The notes under the pieces: generated by a model
Database searches by the model: none
The model's input: only the letters and a program-made list of their open reading frames with translations
Told to the model about the DNA's origin: nothing
From: Marivirga atlantica
GTDB lineage: Bacteria; Bacteroidota; Bacteroidia; Cytophagales; Cyclobacteriaceae
Direction: 5' to 3'
Assembly (NCBI RefSeq): GCF_016734805.1
Contig: NZ_JAERQG010000004.1
Span: 248,001-312,000 of the forward strand
Length of the DNA stretch: 64,000 nucleotides
Made by a program: the position numbers and the translations under genes
In this document: positions 35,146 to 45,065 of the stretch, one piece after another
How positions within the stretch are numbered: the first letter of the stretch is position 1
How the letters are laid out: every line of letters begins with the position of its first letter

Positions 35146-38100
35146 TTTACTTCTACAATTTCAAAAGGATCAAGATAAGCCAAGTAACCATTCACTTTCT
35201 CAAAGCCCATAGTTCTTAAAACTGATTGATAGGTTTTGACCTGTTTAATATCTGCCGCTTTTTTAGCTCCTGTTTTAAAATCGATAATCTCAACCTGATT
35301 ACCATTTATATGTACCCTATCAATCCTTATATCTTTACCTTTAGGATTTACTATGGGAACCTCCGTTCTTACTTCCCAGCTGGTGTTAAACCATTTACTA
35401 AATGCTTCATTCTTATCCAGATTATTCAATACCAATTCATTAACCTGATCAAGTTCTTGCTGAGAAAGTGCATTCTCACTCCATAGTTCTTGCAAAACCT
35501 TTTCCTTATCGGTGATATGTTTCATTCTGGAAAAGACCTCATGCACTAACAGCCCAACATTAATCTTTCGTTTTGTTTCTAGCTTTTCTTCACTCAGCTT
35601 TAGCGCCTTTCCTTTTCGTATTTCAAGCTTCTGGTTCCAGTTAAAACTTGGGTAGTTCCTTAAATAAATTGCTTCAGATTTTAGATGCTCATCAGATCGT
35701 TTGCCTTTAGAAAATTCAAAGCTACCTTTTTCATAAATACTATTCTTGTCATCCCAAAATTCCGTTTCCGCTAGCACATTTTCTACTACACCAGCTATCT
35801 GCTTACTGCCGGCCTTTTTCTGCCCGGTTACAATCAAAGCATCCTCTGCCCGCGTAAATGCGACATAAAGTAGGTTGAGGTTATCCAAATAACTCTTGAT
35901 TTCCTCTTCCCAGAATTCTTCAGCAAAATATGATTGTTTAAGAGCCCTACCGCTATGTTTAATCGGCATATAAGGAATATCTTTCGGTAACTCTTCCACA
36001 GCTGAAGGCAGCCATAAAATTGGCCCTTTACTACCATGGTTAAGTGGCCAATCCAGAAAAGGTATCAGTACAACTTTAAACTGTAATCCTTTTGATTTAT
36101 GAACTGTTAGCAAGCGAATAGCTTCAGTTGATTCGGGGATTTTTACAGCATATTTGGTCTGATTAGTTTCCCACCATTCTAAAAAATCCTGAATATCACC
36201 TTTATTACCAAACTCGAGTAATACATCCTGAAAGGCTTGTAAATATGGAATCTCATCTGATTGACTTCCAAGTTGAAAGTACTGAATCAGGCGTTCACTC
36301 AAATCAAGAAGGTTACTATTTAAAAGGTCCTCTCTATTTTCAAGAAATGACTTAGGTAACAACTCCTGAATCTGCGATATATCATGTTTATCATTGCAGG
36401 CATGAAGTAGCTCGTGCTCCTCAGCATGATTACCACAGACAATTTTCTGATAGTAATACACTACCTGTGCTAAAGCCACTCTATTATTTGGCGAGTAGAG
36501 ATATCGAAAACAATTAAGAATAAAATTTACCAATAGAGAAGCACTCAAATAAAGTGATTCATTTGAGATCACCTCATAACTATATTTTGAATCATTATGC
36601 TGCTGATACTGAAGTAGGAAATCATTAATTTCTTTTCCATGAGCAGCCTTGCGCACTAAAATGGCAATATCTGATAACTGTATGCCTTTATCTTGCAGTG
36701 ATTGTAAATCCTTCAAAAGCTTAGCTAAGGCCCGTTCTTTCCAACTCTGGTCATCAACTTCCTTATCGAAGAATTTGATGTTGATATACCCCTCAGCATC
36801 ATAGGCATCTCTTTTTTGCTGAAAAACCTCTTTATACGCCTCAGTAAAAGAATTTATTTTATCATGTAGGTCTAGCGCTAAATTTTCATCTCCTATTTCA
36901 GTAGTGATATGTTGTTGAAGTAAAGCTGGAAGCTTCTCAAATAGCTGATTATTGAAATCGATAACATCTGGTTTAGAGCGGAAATTTCTATCCAGACTTT
37001 GTTCTTGAAAGGCATGTGCCCGAACATCATTCTTTATTCCATTAAGCAGCAAACGCCAATCTCCCCCACGCCATCGGTATATACTTTGCTTTACATCACC
37101 TACCACTAAGTTAGTATAACCTTGATCCAAGGAGTTATTTATTAATGGTTTAAAGTTATTCCACTGAAAAGCAGATGTATCCTGAAACTCATCAATTAAG
37201 AAGTGGTCATAAAAGGCACCCATTTTCTCATAAACAAATGGTGTTTCTTCTTCGACTATAATTCTATTAAGAAATAAAGTAGCATCATTAATGAACAGAA
37301 TGCCTTCTTCCTTTTTGTACTCAACCAATCTTTTTTGATACAACCAAAGAATCCCTAAACTGTAAATATTAGAAAGAATAGCTTTAGCTGTAGCATACTT
37401 TTTATAATCTCCTTCATATAAGGATACAGCCTCTTGAAAATAAGATAATAAGCCAGCTTCGGCTACAGCCGCTATCTCTTCTTTCCTTTTAGAGGTCTTA
37501 GTAGCTAACTTTTGGCCTTCTGTTTCAATAGCCTCATAAACACGCTTGCCTGGTTCATATTTACTTTCTGTAATATTATTGAAGTAGTTAGCTGCACTGG
37601 ATTTTCCATAGCTGAAATCTGCTATTGAAAGCCCGTGTTGCTGGATAAGCTTCAAAGCTTCCTCTCCTATTTTTACCATTTCTGACTCAAAAGAATTAGT
37701 GATAGTAAAAAGCTTATTTTTATAGGCAATAATATTCTTACTCTCTTTTATACTACCGAGCAATTCATTCTCAATAGATAAAAAATCTTCGTTAGTCAGC
37801 TGCTTACTAAATTCAAGGATATCCTTACGAACATCCCAAGATTTAGCATTTTCCAACTTATCTGTTGAAAATTCTAGCAACCAATCCCGCAAATGCTGAT
37901 TACTGTTTAAGTCTTCCAGCAACAGATCTATTACCTGCTCTCTGGCTTCGGAAGAATCAAGTAACAATTCGCCATCACCATGAAGGCCCAGTTCTCTGGA
38001 AAATGATTTCATCACTGACTGGAAGAAAGTATCAATTGTCTGGATGGCAAAGCGAGAATAGTTATGTAAAATCTTTGCCAGCAATTCTGCAGACCGACTG

Positions 38101-38360
38101 GCTAATTCGTTTGCAGTTATGGCTAAGGCTGTCATAATATCCTTACCCATATCGGTTATATCACCTTCGGAGAATTCAGCTAGTGTTTCTACTATTCTAT
38201 CCTTCATCTCTTGGGTGGCCTTGTTGGTAAAAGTTACCGCAAGTATTCTTCTATATTTCTCAGGAAACTGAAGGGCAAGTATTAAATAAGACTTAGCGAG
38301 CGTGTAGGTTTTACCACTACCAGCAGACGATTTATAAACAGTAAATAATTTTTCCTGCAT
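35142..38360 (-). CDS. AddA/UvrD-type helicase-nuclease
   Basis: 1072-residue SF1 helicase: Walker A SSAGSGKTYTLAKSYL at the N-terminus, VTFTNKATQEM, Walker B LIDEFQDTSAFQW, GDVKQSIYRWRGGD, LTVHKSKGLQF and LYVAFTRAED in order. The C-terminus contains a PD-(D/E)XK nuclease with LLVHEVFS and EIIDFKTG. This is AddA architecture (helicase plus nuclease). Upstream of and overlapping the AddB-like gene. No Chi-recognition element can be judged from sequence. Confidence 0.92.
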   Translation of the reverse strand: MQEKLFTVYKSSAGSGKTYTLAKSYLILALQFPEKYRRILAVTFTNKATQEMKDRIVETLAEFSEGDITDMGKDIMTALAITANELASRSAELLAKILHNYSRFAIQTIDTFFQSVMKSFSRELGLHGDGELLLDSSEAREQVIDLLLEDLNSNQHLRDWLLEFSTDKLENAKSWDVRKDILEFSKQLTNEDFLSIENELLGSIKESKNIIAYKNKLFTITNSFESEMVKIGEEALKLIQQHGLSIADFSYGKSSAANYFNNITESKYEPGKRVYEAIETEGQKLATKTSKRKEEIAAVAEAGLLSYFQEAVSLYEGDYKKYATAKAILSNIYSLGILWLYQKRLVEYKKEEGILFINDATLFLNRIIVEEETPFVYEKMGAFYDHFLIDEFQDTSAFQWNNFKPLINNSLDQGYTNLVVGDVKQSIYRWRGGDWRLLLNGIKNDVRAHAFQEQSLDRNFRSKPDVIDFNNQLFEKLPALLQQHITTEIGDENLALDLHDKINSFTEAYKEVFQQKRDAYDAEGYINIKFFDKEVDDQSWKERALAKLLKDLQSLQDKGIQLSDIAILVRKAAHGKEINDFLLQYQQHNDSKYSYEVISNESLYLSASLLVNFILNCFRYLYSPNNRVALAQVVYYYQKIVCGNHAEEHELLHACNDKHDISQIQELLPKSFLENREDLLNSNLLDLSERLIQYFQLGSQSDEIPYLQAFQDVLLEFGNKGDIQDFLEWWETNQTKYAVKIPESTEAIRLLTVHKSKGLQFKVVLIPFLDWPLNHGSKGPILWLPSAVEELPKDIPYMPIKHSGRALKQSYFAEEFWEEEIKSYLDNLNLLYVAFTRAEDALIVTGQKKAGSKQIAGVVENVLAETEFWDDKNSIYEKGSFEFSKGKRSDEHLKSEAIYLRNYPSFNWNQKLEIRKGKALKLSEEKLETKRKINVGLLVHEVFSRMKHITDKEKVLQELWSENALSQQELDQVNELVLNNLDKNEAFSKWFNTSWEVRTEVPIVNPKGKDIRIDRVHINGNQVEIIDFKTGAKKAADIKQVKTYQSVLRTMGFEKVNGYLAYLDPFEIVEVK

Positions 38361-38408
38361 ATGGAAAATTACTGACTATAAACGGTGATTACAAAATGAG
38401 TAGGTGAA

Positions 38409-38543
38409 TTAAATTAGGTGATATATAATTACTGTTAAAGCAAGTACACACTGAAATCCAATAAGTACACCTATAGCAATATCCTCCCTGCTATATTTAG
38501 AAGAGAACGATTTTTTGGTTGCAGTTTTTACATTACTTGACAT
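38409..38543 (-). CDS. 44-residue single-pass membrane protein
   Basis: Frame ATG (38543) to TAA (38409). A basic N-terminal half (KTATKKSFSSKYSRED) is followed by one hydrophobic helix (IAIGVLIGFQCVLALTVIIYHLI). A purine-rich AAGGGGGAT lies directly upstream of the ATG, an unusually strong Shine-Dalgarno-like site for this genome. It lies between the AddA gene and the DUF502 gene. Function unknown. The composition and ribosome site support it being real. Confidence 0.55.
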   Translation of the reverse strand: MSSNVKTATKKSFSSKYSREDIAIGVLIGFQCVLALTVIIYHLI

Positions 38544-38710
38544 ATATCCCCCTTATTAGTAATAGTTCACTATAAAGGTAATATCATACATACATTGATT
38601 ACAAATGTATATGTATAAATCTTTACATAATTAAATAATAAACATATTTATTATTAGTATAATTATATTTTTTAAAATTTAATTATTATATATTGAATAA
38701 ATCTTACATC
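38544..38710. other. Extremely AT-rich non-coding stretch
   Basis: About 85-90% A+T by eye, especially 38610-38700. On the minus strand it holds an exact TAnnTTTG box, TACATTTG (38609-38602), as a candidate -7 element for the small membrane protein, within a partial inverted repeat (ATACAT/ATGTAT). No reading frame of note. Confidence 0.45.
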
Positions 38711-39256
38711 TTAATCAACATGAGAAACTCCTCCAGATACTATGAATTTCATGGCATCGGTACCATTGGCATCCCATGGTTTAATAAGTTCTTTTCTTAC
38801 AAGGATTATATTACCAGAGAAGTTGTATGAATGAGGCAAATACACTGAGCAGAACCCTGGAAGATCAAGGTTACTTAAATCATCCTGAGTGATAAAACCG
38901 GGCTTCATTACATTACCTCCATCATCAAACTGGACAATTACGGGTTTATTAAATTTTCTTTGATCTCCAACGAAAGCCCCTATCAAATCCTTTATTGAAT
39001 TGTAAACCAGACTTAGCAAAGGCACTTTAGATATGAAGCGCTCAAACATTTCAAAAATAGGTTTCATGAAGTAAGTAGAAGCCAGGTAACCTACAGATAC
39101 AATTATTCCTAAAATTATCAGTAAGCCTAAGCCGGGAATATCAACGGGTAGAAGATTATCAACCCAATTAAAAATGGCTTCAAGTACTAAAAATGTAAAT
39201 GCAAGAGGTGCAACAAATAAAATCCCTCTAAAGAAGTAATTAACAAGTTTATTCAT
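38711..39256 (-). CDS. DUF502 membrane protein
   Basis: 181 residues with two N-terminal transmembrane helices (about 8-28 and 43-65), then a soluble part with VPLLSLVYNSIKDLIGAF and NKPVIVQFDDGG. Matches the DUF502 family, function unknown. It lies downstream of the nqr genes but behind a strong terminator, so it has its own transcript or depends on read-through. Confidence 0.85.
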   Translation of the reverse strand: MNKLVNYFFRGILFVAPLAFTFLVLEAIFNWVDNLLPVDIPGLGLLIILGIIVSVGYLASTYFMKPIFEMFERFISKVPLLSLVYNSIKDLIGAFVGDQRKFNKPVIVQFDDGGNVMKPGFITQDDLSNLDLPGFCSVYLPHSYNFSGNIILVRKELIKPWDANGTDAMKFIVSGGVSHVD

Positions 39257-39327
39257 ATCGATGGGTTTATACAGAAATCAGATATTGAAGTTAACGCTTT
39301 TTAATGCTACACTAAATCAATGGACAT

Positions 39328-39358
39328 AAAAAAAGCCTTATCAAAATTGATAAGGCTT
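39328..39358 (-). terminator. Terminator of the nqr operon
   Basis: 11-bp perfect stem (39333-39343 / 39348-39358), 4-nt loop, and seven T on the minus strand (39334-39328). It is 23 bp after the nqrE stop and so ends the operon before any nqrF. Confidence 0.85.
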
Positions 39359-39381
39359 CCTGTAATTATATTTAGTCTTAC

Positions 39382-39993
39382 TTATATGGAAATTCCCATA
39401 AAAGACATAAACGCCATTCCCATTAATCCGGTAATAAGCATTGTAATTCCTAAGCCTTTTAAGCCATCTGGTACGTTCGAGTACTTAAGTCTTTCCCTGA
39501 TCGCAGCTAGCGCAATAATAGCTAAGAACCAGCCTATTCCAGAAGAGAAACCAAATACACCAGCTTCAGCTAAAGTATAATCTCTTTGAGCCATAAACAA
39601 TGACGAACCTAAAATAGCACAGTTTACCGCTATTAGCGGCAAGAATATACCTAATGAGCCATATAAGGCTGGAGAAAACTTCTCAATGACCATTTCAACC
39701 AACTGAACCATCGAAGCAATTACCGCAATAAACATGATAAAACTCAAGAAGCTTAAATCAACAGTTGCAAAGCTCTCGCCCATCCATGATAACGCTCCTT
39801 CTTTTAATACATATTCCTGCAATAACCAGTTAATAGGAACTGTGATAGTTAAAACGAAAATAACAGCCATTCCTAATCCAAAGGCTGTACTCACCTTTTT
39901 TGAAACCGCTAAGAAAGAACACATGCCCAAGAAGTAGGCAAATACCATGTTCTCAATAAATATTGCTTTTATACCTAAACTTAATAAATCCAT
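39382..39993 (-). CDS. nqrE: Na+-translocating NADH:quinone reductase subunit E
   Basis: 203-residue integral membrane subunit with six helices; paralogous to NqrD. N-terminus [24 protein letters not shown] holds the conserved Cys thought to bind the Fe centre shared with NqrD, and [16 protein letters not shown] the second. 11 bp after nqrD. Last nqr gene here, followed by a terminator. Confidence 0.95.
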   Translation of the reverse strand: MDLLSLGIKAIFIENMVFAYFLGMCSFLAVSKKVSTAFGLGMAVIFVLTITVPINWLLQEYVLKEGALSWMGESFATVDLSFLSFIMFIAVIASMVQLVEMVIEKFSPALYGSLGIFLPLIAVNCAILGSSLFMAQRDYTLAEAGVFGFSSGIGWFLAIIALAAIRERLKYSNVPDGLKGLGITMLITGLMGMAFMSFMGISI

Positions 39994-40004
39994 TTTTTTA
40001 GCGA

Positions 40005-40691
40005 TTAATGTTCTACGTAACCAGTTTTATTTCTTTGTACCCAGATGATTAAGCCGAGAATGAAGAAGGCTCCCACAGGGGTTACCATCAAACCATTGGC
40101 CTGATAATCTAAACCAATCCAACCATCAGCAGTAAAGCCTATTGCTTCAAACACTTTAAATCCGAAAATTGCTCCAGATCCAAACAGCTCTCTAAAGAAT
40201 GCTACGGCCAAAATGATCCAGGCGTAACCTAAACCACTTCCTAAACCATCTAAAACAGAATCATAAGGTTTATTTCCCATTGCAAAGGCTTCCAATCTAC
40301 CCATAACTATACAGTTGGTGATAATCAGCCCTACGAATACACTTAATTCTTTATACATATCAAAAGCAAAAGCCTTAAGCACTTCATTCACTAAAGTTAC
40401 CAAAGTAGCAATTACAGCCAGCTGAACAATGATACGTACCCTACCTGGCACTAATTTCCTCATTAGTGATATAGTAAGGTTTGAAAATACGATTACAAAG
40501 ATAACCGCAATTGACATTACCATTGTTGGTTTCATTTGAGTAGTTACAGCAAGCGCTGAACAGATACCTAATACCTGAATAGTAATTGGGTTATCATCAC
40601 TCAAAGGATCTTTTACAAGATTTTTTCTCCTTTTTGAAAGTAAAGATTCTGATTCTTTAACTTCTTTCTTTTCTACAGTTTCTGTACTCAT
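40005..40691 (-). CDS. nqrD: Na+-translocating NADH:quinone reductase subunit D
   Basis: 228 residues with six transmembrane helices. [16 protein letters not shown] and [17 protein letters not shown] carry the conserved cysteines of the NqrD/E iron site. A charged N-terminal extension of about 25 residues precedes the first helix. Between nqrC (15 bp) and nqrE (11 bp). Confidence 0.95.
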   Translation of the reverse strand: MSTETVEKKEVKESESLLSKRRKNLVKDPLSDDNPITIQVLGICSALAVTTQMKPTMVMSIAVIFVIVFSNLTISLMRKLVPGRVRIIVQLAVIATLVTLVNEVLKAFAFDMYKELSVFVGLIITNCIVMGRLEAFAMGNKPYDSVLDGLGSGLGYAWIILAVAFFRELFGSGAIFGFKVFEAIGFTADGWIGLDYQANGLMVTPVGAFFILGLIIWVQRNKTGYVEH

Positions 40692-40706
40692 AACAAATAT
40701 TTTATA

Positions 40707-41456
40707 TTAAAGAGCAGCTGTAGCTCCTTCTTTCTTATTAAAATAAGGTTGATAATACTTGAAGTAATTTCTAAGCATATCTGTAACTCCGTTACCAGTA
40801 AGGGTTGCACCTGACATACCATCAACATGATGCTCGTCCAATTTACTTGGCGGATTATTTTCTCCTTTTAACATTTCAACCGATACAAATTCGCCTTGCT
40901 CGTTGTAAAGCTCTTTCCCAGCGAACCTGCTTTGCACTTCCTCAGAAGTTATCCTAGCTCCTAAACCAGGAGTTTCACCAGCATGTGCAAAAACGGCTCC
41001 TTCTATTTCTGTGCCCTTTGTATTCAAGGCAATATATCCCCAAATATTATCCCAAAGACCATTTCCATAAACAGGCAGAATGTATGACTTAATTTCGTCA
41101 GTAGCTTCTTCACCATAAAACTTAAAAATAGGATATAATCTATCTTCAGCAGGTTTCTTAAATTGTTTACCTATTTCAACCTTCTCGGCAACAACTTTAT
41201 TTCCATCAGCATCTGTTGTTACTGTCTCACCTTTATAGTTAAGAACCTCAGATTTAATCACTTTGTCATAAAGAGCCAAAACATCAGCACCTTCAGGAAC
41301 TTCCATAACTGCAGCCAAAATCTGTCCTTTAGTGTCAAGTTCAACCGATTTGGCTTGAATTGGACCTAGACCTACAGATGTAGCTGCTAACAATCCACCT
41401 AATACTATTGTAAGTATGGCAGAAAATAAGATTACATATAAATTAGACTGTCGCAC
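40707..41456 (-). CDS. nqrC: Na+-translocating NADH:quinone reductase subunit C
   Basis: 249 residues: one N-terminal helix and a periplasmic FMN domain. The covalent flavin site is DGMSGATLTGNG, where the Thr of SGAT receives FMN. It overlaps the end of nqrB by 14 bp. Attachment by an ApbE-type transferase is expected; that gene is not in the window. Confidence 0.95.
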   Translation of the reverse strand: MRQSNLYVILFSAILTIVLGGLLAATSVGLGPIQAKSVELDTKGQILAAVMEVPEGADVLALYDKVIKSEVLNYKGETVTTDADGNKVVAEKVEIGKQFKKPAEDRLYPIFKFYGEEATDEIKSYILPVYGNGLWDNIWGYIALNTKGTEIEGAVFAHAGETPGLGARITSEEVQSRFAGKELYNEQGEFVSVEMLKGENNPPSKLDEHHVDGMSGATLTGNGVTDMLRNYFKYYQPYFNKKEGATAAL

Positions 41457-42636
41457 GTTTTAACCTCCTGTTTTTATTAGATTGAACAACATAATGATCG
41501 ATTAATGGGGCAAATACATTCATTAGAAGAATTGCCAACATAATTCCTTCAGGATACGCTGGGTTAACCACTCTGATTACCACAGTTAATATACCTATCA
41601 GGAATCCGTAAATCCATTTACCTGTTTCTGTGTGTGACGCTGAAACTGGATCCGTAGCCATAAAAACTGCTCCGAATGCCAAACCACCAATCACTAAATG
41701 ATAATGAGCAGGCATTTCCATAAAAGCGTTTAAACCTAAAGCATTAAAGCCTAAGCCCATTAACCACGCTCCTGCAAATACACTAAATATTATCTTCCAG
41801 CTACCAACTCTTGTAATAATAAGAATTAGTGCGCCTACTAAAGCACAAAGTGTTGAAGTTTCACCAACTGAACCCGGAATAGCTCCTAAAAACATATTCT
41901 TAAACGTATACATTCCTTCTGCCCAATAATTAGCGAAAGCTGAAAGTACTGTTCCGGATCCATTAACCGCTGTATCATAAGCCACGGCTAAAGCTGTAGC
42001 ACCTGAGTAACTATCAATTGGTGTTGCATCACCAATGTAGGTCCAAACGCTACCAGAAATATCAGTAGGGTAAGCAAAGTATAAAAATGCTCTTGCTGTA
42101 AGTGCTACGTTAAGAATGTTCATCCCTGTACCACCAAAAACCTCTTTTGCGATAATTACTGCAAACACAGTGGCTAATGCAACCTGCCATAAAGGAATAT
42201 TAGGTGGCATAATTAAGGCTATTAACATTCCTGTAACCAGGTAACCCTCATTAACAGGGTGGTTTCTAATTACGCAGATGGTAAATTCTGTTGATAGACC
42301 TGCTGCATATGAAACAATTACTATTGGTAATACTTGAAGTGCTCCAACGCCTATTTTAGACATGAAAGAAGCTGTTTCACCTATTGCTAGAAAATGCTGG
42401 TGACCTACATTCCATATACCAAAAAGTAAACATGGAACCATGGCCAAAACCACAGTAATCATCATTCTTTTCAGGTCATTACCATCACGTACCTGAACAC
42501 CCTTTTTACCTGTTACCAGCTTAGGACGGAACAATATAGTTCTGTGGCCTTCATAAAGGGTGTAGTATTTTTCGTATTTACCTCCCTTTTCAAAAAGAGG
42601 CTCAATTTTATCGAAGAACTTTTGTATTGGATTCAT
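41443..42636 (-). CDS. nqrB: Na+-translocating NADH:quinone reductase subunit B
   Basis: 397-residue membrane subunit with ten helices, carrying covalent FMN at DSYSGATALA and the site of riboflavin/quinone interaction. N-terminal FFDKIEPLFEKGGKYEKYY and the KDLKRMM-type segment match NqrB. 39 bp after nqrA. NqrB forms the Na+ channel of the pump. Confidence 0.95.
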   Translation of the reverse strand: MNPIQKFFDKIEPLFEKGGKYEKYYTLYEGHRTILFRPKLVTGKKGVQVRDGNDLKRMMITVVLAMVPCLLFGIWNVGHQHFLAIGETASFMSKIGVGALQVLPIVIVSYAAGLSTEFTICVIRNHPVNEGYLVTGMLIALIMPPNIPLWQVALATVFAVIIAKEVFGGTGMNILNVALTARAFLYFAYPTDISGSVWTYIGDATPIDSYSGATALAVAYDTAVNGSGTVLSAFANYWAEGMYTFKNMFLGAIPGSVGETSTLCALVGALILIITRVGSWKIIFSVFAGAWLMGLGFNALGLNAFMEMPAHYHLVIGGLAFGAVFMATDPVSASHTETGKWIYGFLIGILTVVIRVVNPAYPEGIMLAILLMNVFAPLIDHYVVQSNKNRRLKRATV

Positions 42637-42675
42637 ATTATAACTCTATATTAAAGCTAACCGCTAAAGCGATCA

Positions 42676-44040
42676 TTATCCATTTATCATTAAATTGATT
42701 CCTTTTCTCAGAATTCCTTGTAAGTCGTGCTTTGAAACATCTATAAACTCACAAAGCGCCACATCCTCCTCAATTATCTCGAAGATTCCGAGTGCTTCCA
42801 TTTCATCAAAATCCTCTGCCATTATAGCTTTGAACAGATAAGTAGGAAGAATATCCATCGGAAGAACTTTCTCAAATTCACCCGTCATCACAAAGGCTCT
42901 TTCTTCTCCGTTAGTATTTGTGTTAAGCACATACTCCTTGTTAGGATTCATGAAAGAAAGTAAACCTATTGCTCTATGAAAGCTTAATTTTGACGTAGTT
43001 GGCTTAATCCAACCTAGCAATTCTTCAAAGTCACCTTCAGGAATTACTGTTACCTGATTATCATAGAAACTAATATAACCATCAGCATCAATTCTTTCAC
43101 CCGTCAAAACATTACCAGAAATGTACCTTACATGGTCAGACTTGATATTATCTTTTACCATGTTCTTAATAGAAGAACCAGTAAATGATTTATAATACTG
43201 AGGGTTTTTAACTTCAGATCCGGTAAGTGCAACTATTTTAGAAGCATCATACTTTCCTTCCAGGAATAACTTACCGATTTGTGCAATCCCGTAAGGATTG
43301 ATAGTCCAAATCAAATCTCCCTTACCAATTGGATCAATATGATGAATCTGAACACCAACATTACCTGCAGGATGTTTTCCAGATATCTTATTGATTTGAA
43401 CGCCTTCAGCTTGTGTGAACATTGCTGGGTTGTCTCTGTCAGCAGAAACATTTAGGTGAACCTTACCATCAGTCAGCTTCTTAAGAACTTCAAGACCTGC
43501 CTTGAAAGCTTCATCCTGTCCTTTTAATGTAATATTATAATCAGGAGCTAATGGATGTGAATCAAAACAAGAAACAAAGATAGCTTTAGGAGTTTCATCG
43601 GCATTTGAAATAATACCATAAGGGCGCTGCACCAAATTAGGCCAAACACCTCCTTTAAGCATTTGTTCTACTGCATCTTCTTTACTTAAACTTTTAAGAT
43701 CAGATGATGAATAAGTTTTATGAGTATGATACTCAATTTCTTTATCAGCAAGGATTTTAACCTCAAGTAACTTTCTTTTGGCTCCTCTTTTAACTTCTAC
43801 GATTTCACCGCTTACAGGAGAACAATGAAGCACTTTATCTGTCATTTTATCGAAAAGTACAGGAGTACCTGCTTTTACCTTATCTCCTTCTTCTACTAGA
43901 AGCTTTGGTCTGGTAATGCTCGGGAAATCAGTTGGTTTTATCGCAAATGTTTCAGGATTACCAGCATCTGTTACGTTATTCTGGGCTTTACCAGCAAGGT
44001 TTATATCAAAGCCTTTTTTTAGTTTTATGGTTTGAGACAT
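42676..44040 (-). CDS. nqrA: Na+-translocating NADH:quinone reductase subunit A
   Basis: 454-residue peripheral subunit on the cytoplasmic side with a biotinyl-lipoyl-like N-terminal domain (KLLVEEGDKVKAGTPVLFDK, HCSPVSGEIVEVKRGAKRKLLEV). Binds quinone together with NqrB. First gene of nqrA-B-C-D-E with a candidate promoter 38 bp upstream. Confidence 0.95.
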   Translation of the reverse strand: MSQTIKLKKGFDINLAGKAQNNVTDAGNPETFAIKPTDFPSITRPKLLVEEGDKVKAGTPVLFDKMTDKVLHCSPVSGEIVEVKRGAKRKLLEVKILADKEIEYHTHKTYSSSDLKSLSKEDAVEQMLKGGVWPNLVQRPYGIISNADETPKAIFVSCFDSHPLAPDYNITLKGQDEAFKAGLEVLKKLTDGKVHLNVSADRDNPAMFTQAEGVQINKISGKHPAGNVGVQIHHIDPIGKGDLIWTINPYGIAQIGKLFLEGKYDASKIVALTGSEVKNPQYYKSFTGSSIKNMVKDNIKSDHVRYISGNVLTGERIDADGYISFYDNQVTVIPEGDFEELLGWIKPTTSKLSFHRAIGLLSFMNPNKEYVLNTNTNGEERAFVMTGEFEKVLPMDILPTYLFKAIMAEDFDEMEALGIFEIIEEDVALCEFIDVSKHDLQGILRKGINLMING

Positions 44041-44078
44041 GTCGTTATTTACGAATGAGACCTAGTTTGAAAACGTGG

Positions 44079-44086
44079 CAAAATTA
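44079..44086 (-). promoter_or_regulatory. Candidate -7 element of the nqr operon
   Basis: Minus strand TAATTTTG, an exact TAnnTTTG match, 38 nt before the nqrA ATG. No TTG at the right spacing. A small hairpin (ATGCCA/TGGCAT) lies between it and ispH. Confidence 0.4.
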
Positions 44087-44153
44087 ATAATTTTTTAACT
44101 AATAAAAATCATTTAGCCGATTAATGCACATGCCAAAAACTGGCATCTGTGGG

Positions 44154-45065
44154 TTAACAACCCATTGGTTCAGGTTGTTTTGTATTTTCAAGGTAAGTTT
44201 TAACTTTTTCCATCAACCACATGGGTGTAGAAGTAGCTCCACAAATACCTACAGTTTTAACTTCATCGAGCCAATTCAAGTCGATTTCATTAATATCTTC
44301 AATAAAATAACTATTCTTATTGTTGGCCTTACATACTTGGTAAAGTGCCTTTCCGTTTGAACTTTTCTTTCCGCTGACAAATAAAATTAAATCATGTTCT
44401 TTTGAAAATTCCACAAGTCTTGGTTCTCTGTTTGATACTTGCCTGCAAATACTATCATTTGAATTCACTAGTTCATTCAAAGGAGTATTAGGATTTTCTA
44501 ACTGCATCCGTTCTTCAATAAGACCCTTGATTCTATAAAAGCCTGAAGTACTTTTTGTTGTCTGGCTAAACAAAGTAACCGGCCTTGTGTAGTCGATTAA
44601 GTCCAAATCTTCATCATGCATTATGATGATTGCTTTACCGTTTGTTTGCCCTGTTAGTCCTGTTACCTCAGCATGACCTTTTTTGCCATAAATGACTGTT
44701 TGCCCTGCATCAGCACACATTTTATCGTGAGCATTTTTCACTCTATTCTGTAATTTTAAAACCACAGGACAGCTTGCATCAATTAGCTCAATATTGTTCT
44801 CTAAGGCAATTCTATAAGTCTCAGGCGGCTCACCATGCGCTCTTATGAGCACCTGACAATCACGTAGGTCTTTCAAATCATCATAATTTATTACTTGAAG
44901 ACCTTTGGCATTGAGCCTTTTTACTTCAAGGTCATTATGAACTATATCACCCAGGCAATAAAGCTTACCATTTTCTTCCATAGCATCTTCTGCCATTTTT
45001 ATAGCATACTCAACACCAAAGCAATAGCCTGAACCTTGATCAATTGTTACTTTTAAATCACTCAT
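44154..45065 (-). CDS. ispH: 4-hydroxy-3-methylbut-2-enyl diphosphate reductase
   Basis: Last step of the MEP isoprenoid route, an iron-sulfur enzyme. 303 residues. The three cluster cysteines are in GYCFGVEYAI (C15), DASCPVV and DSICRQVSNRE. The HGEPP and IYGKKGHAEVTGL motifs and GICGATSTP near the C-terminus are also conserved. The start overlaps the cmk stop by 8 bp. Confidence 0.95.
   Translation of the reverse strand: MSDLKVTIDQGSGYCFGVEYAIKMAEDAMEENGKLYCLGDIVHNDLEVKRLNAKGLQVINYDDLKDLRDCQVLIRAHGEPPETYRIALENNIELIDASCPVVLKLQNRVKNAHDKMCADAGQTVIYGKKGHAEVTGLTGQTNGKAIIIMHDEDLDLIDYTRPVTLFSQTTKSTSGFYRIKGLIEERMQLENPNTPLNELVNSNDSICRQVSNREPRLVEFSKEHDLILFVSGKKSSNGKALYQVCKANNKNSYFIEDINEIDLNWLDEVKTVGICGATSTPMWLMEKVKTYLENTKQPEPMGC

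Noticed and set aside
35834-36037. Frames overlapping the AddA gene
   Set aside because: Out of frame with a highly conserved helicase; no signal or domain.
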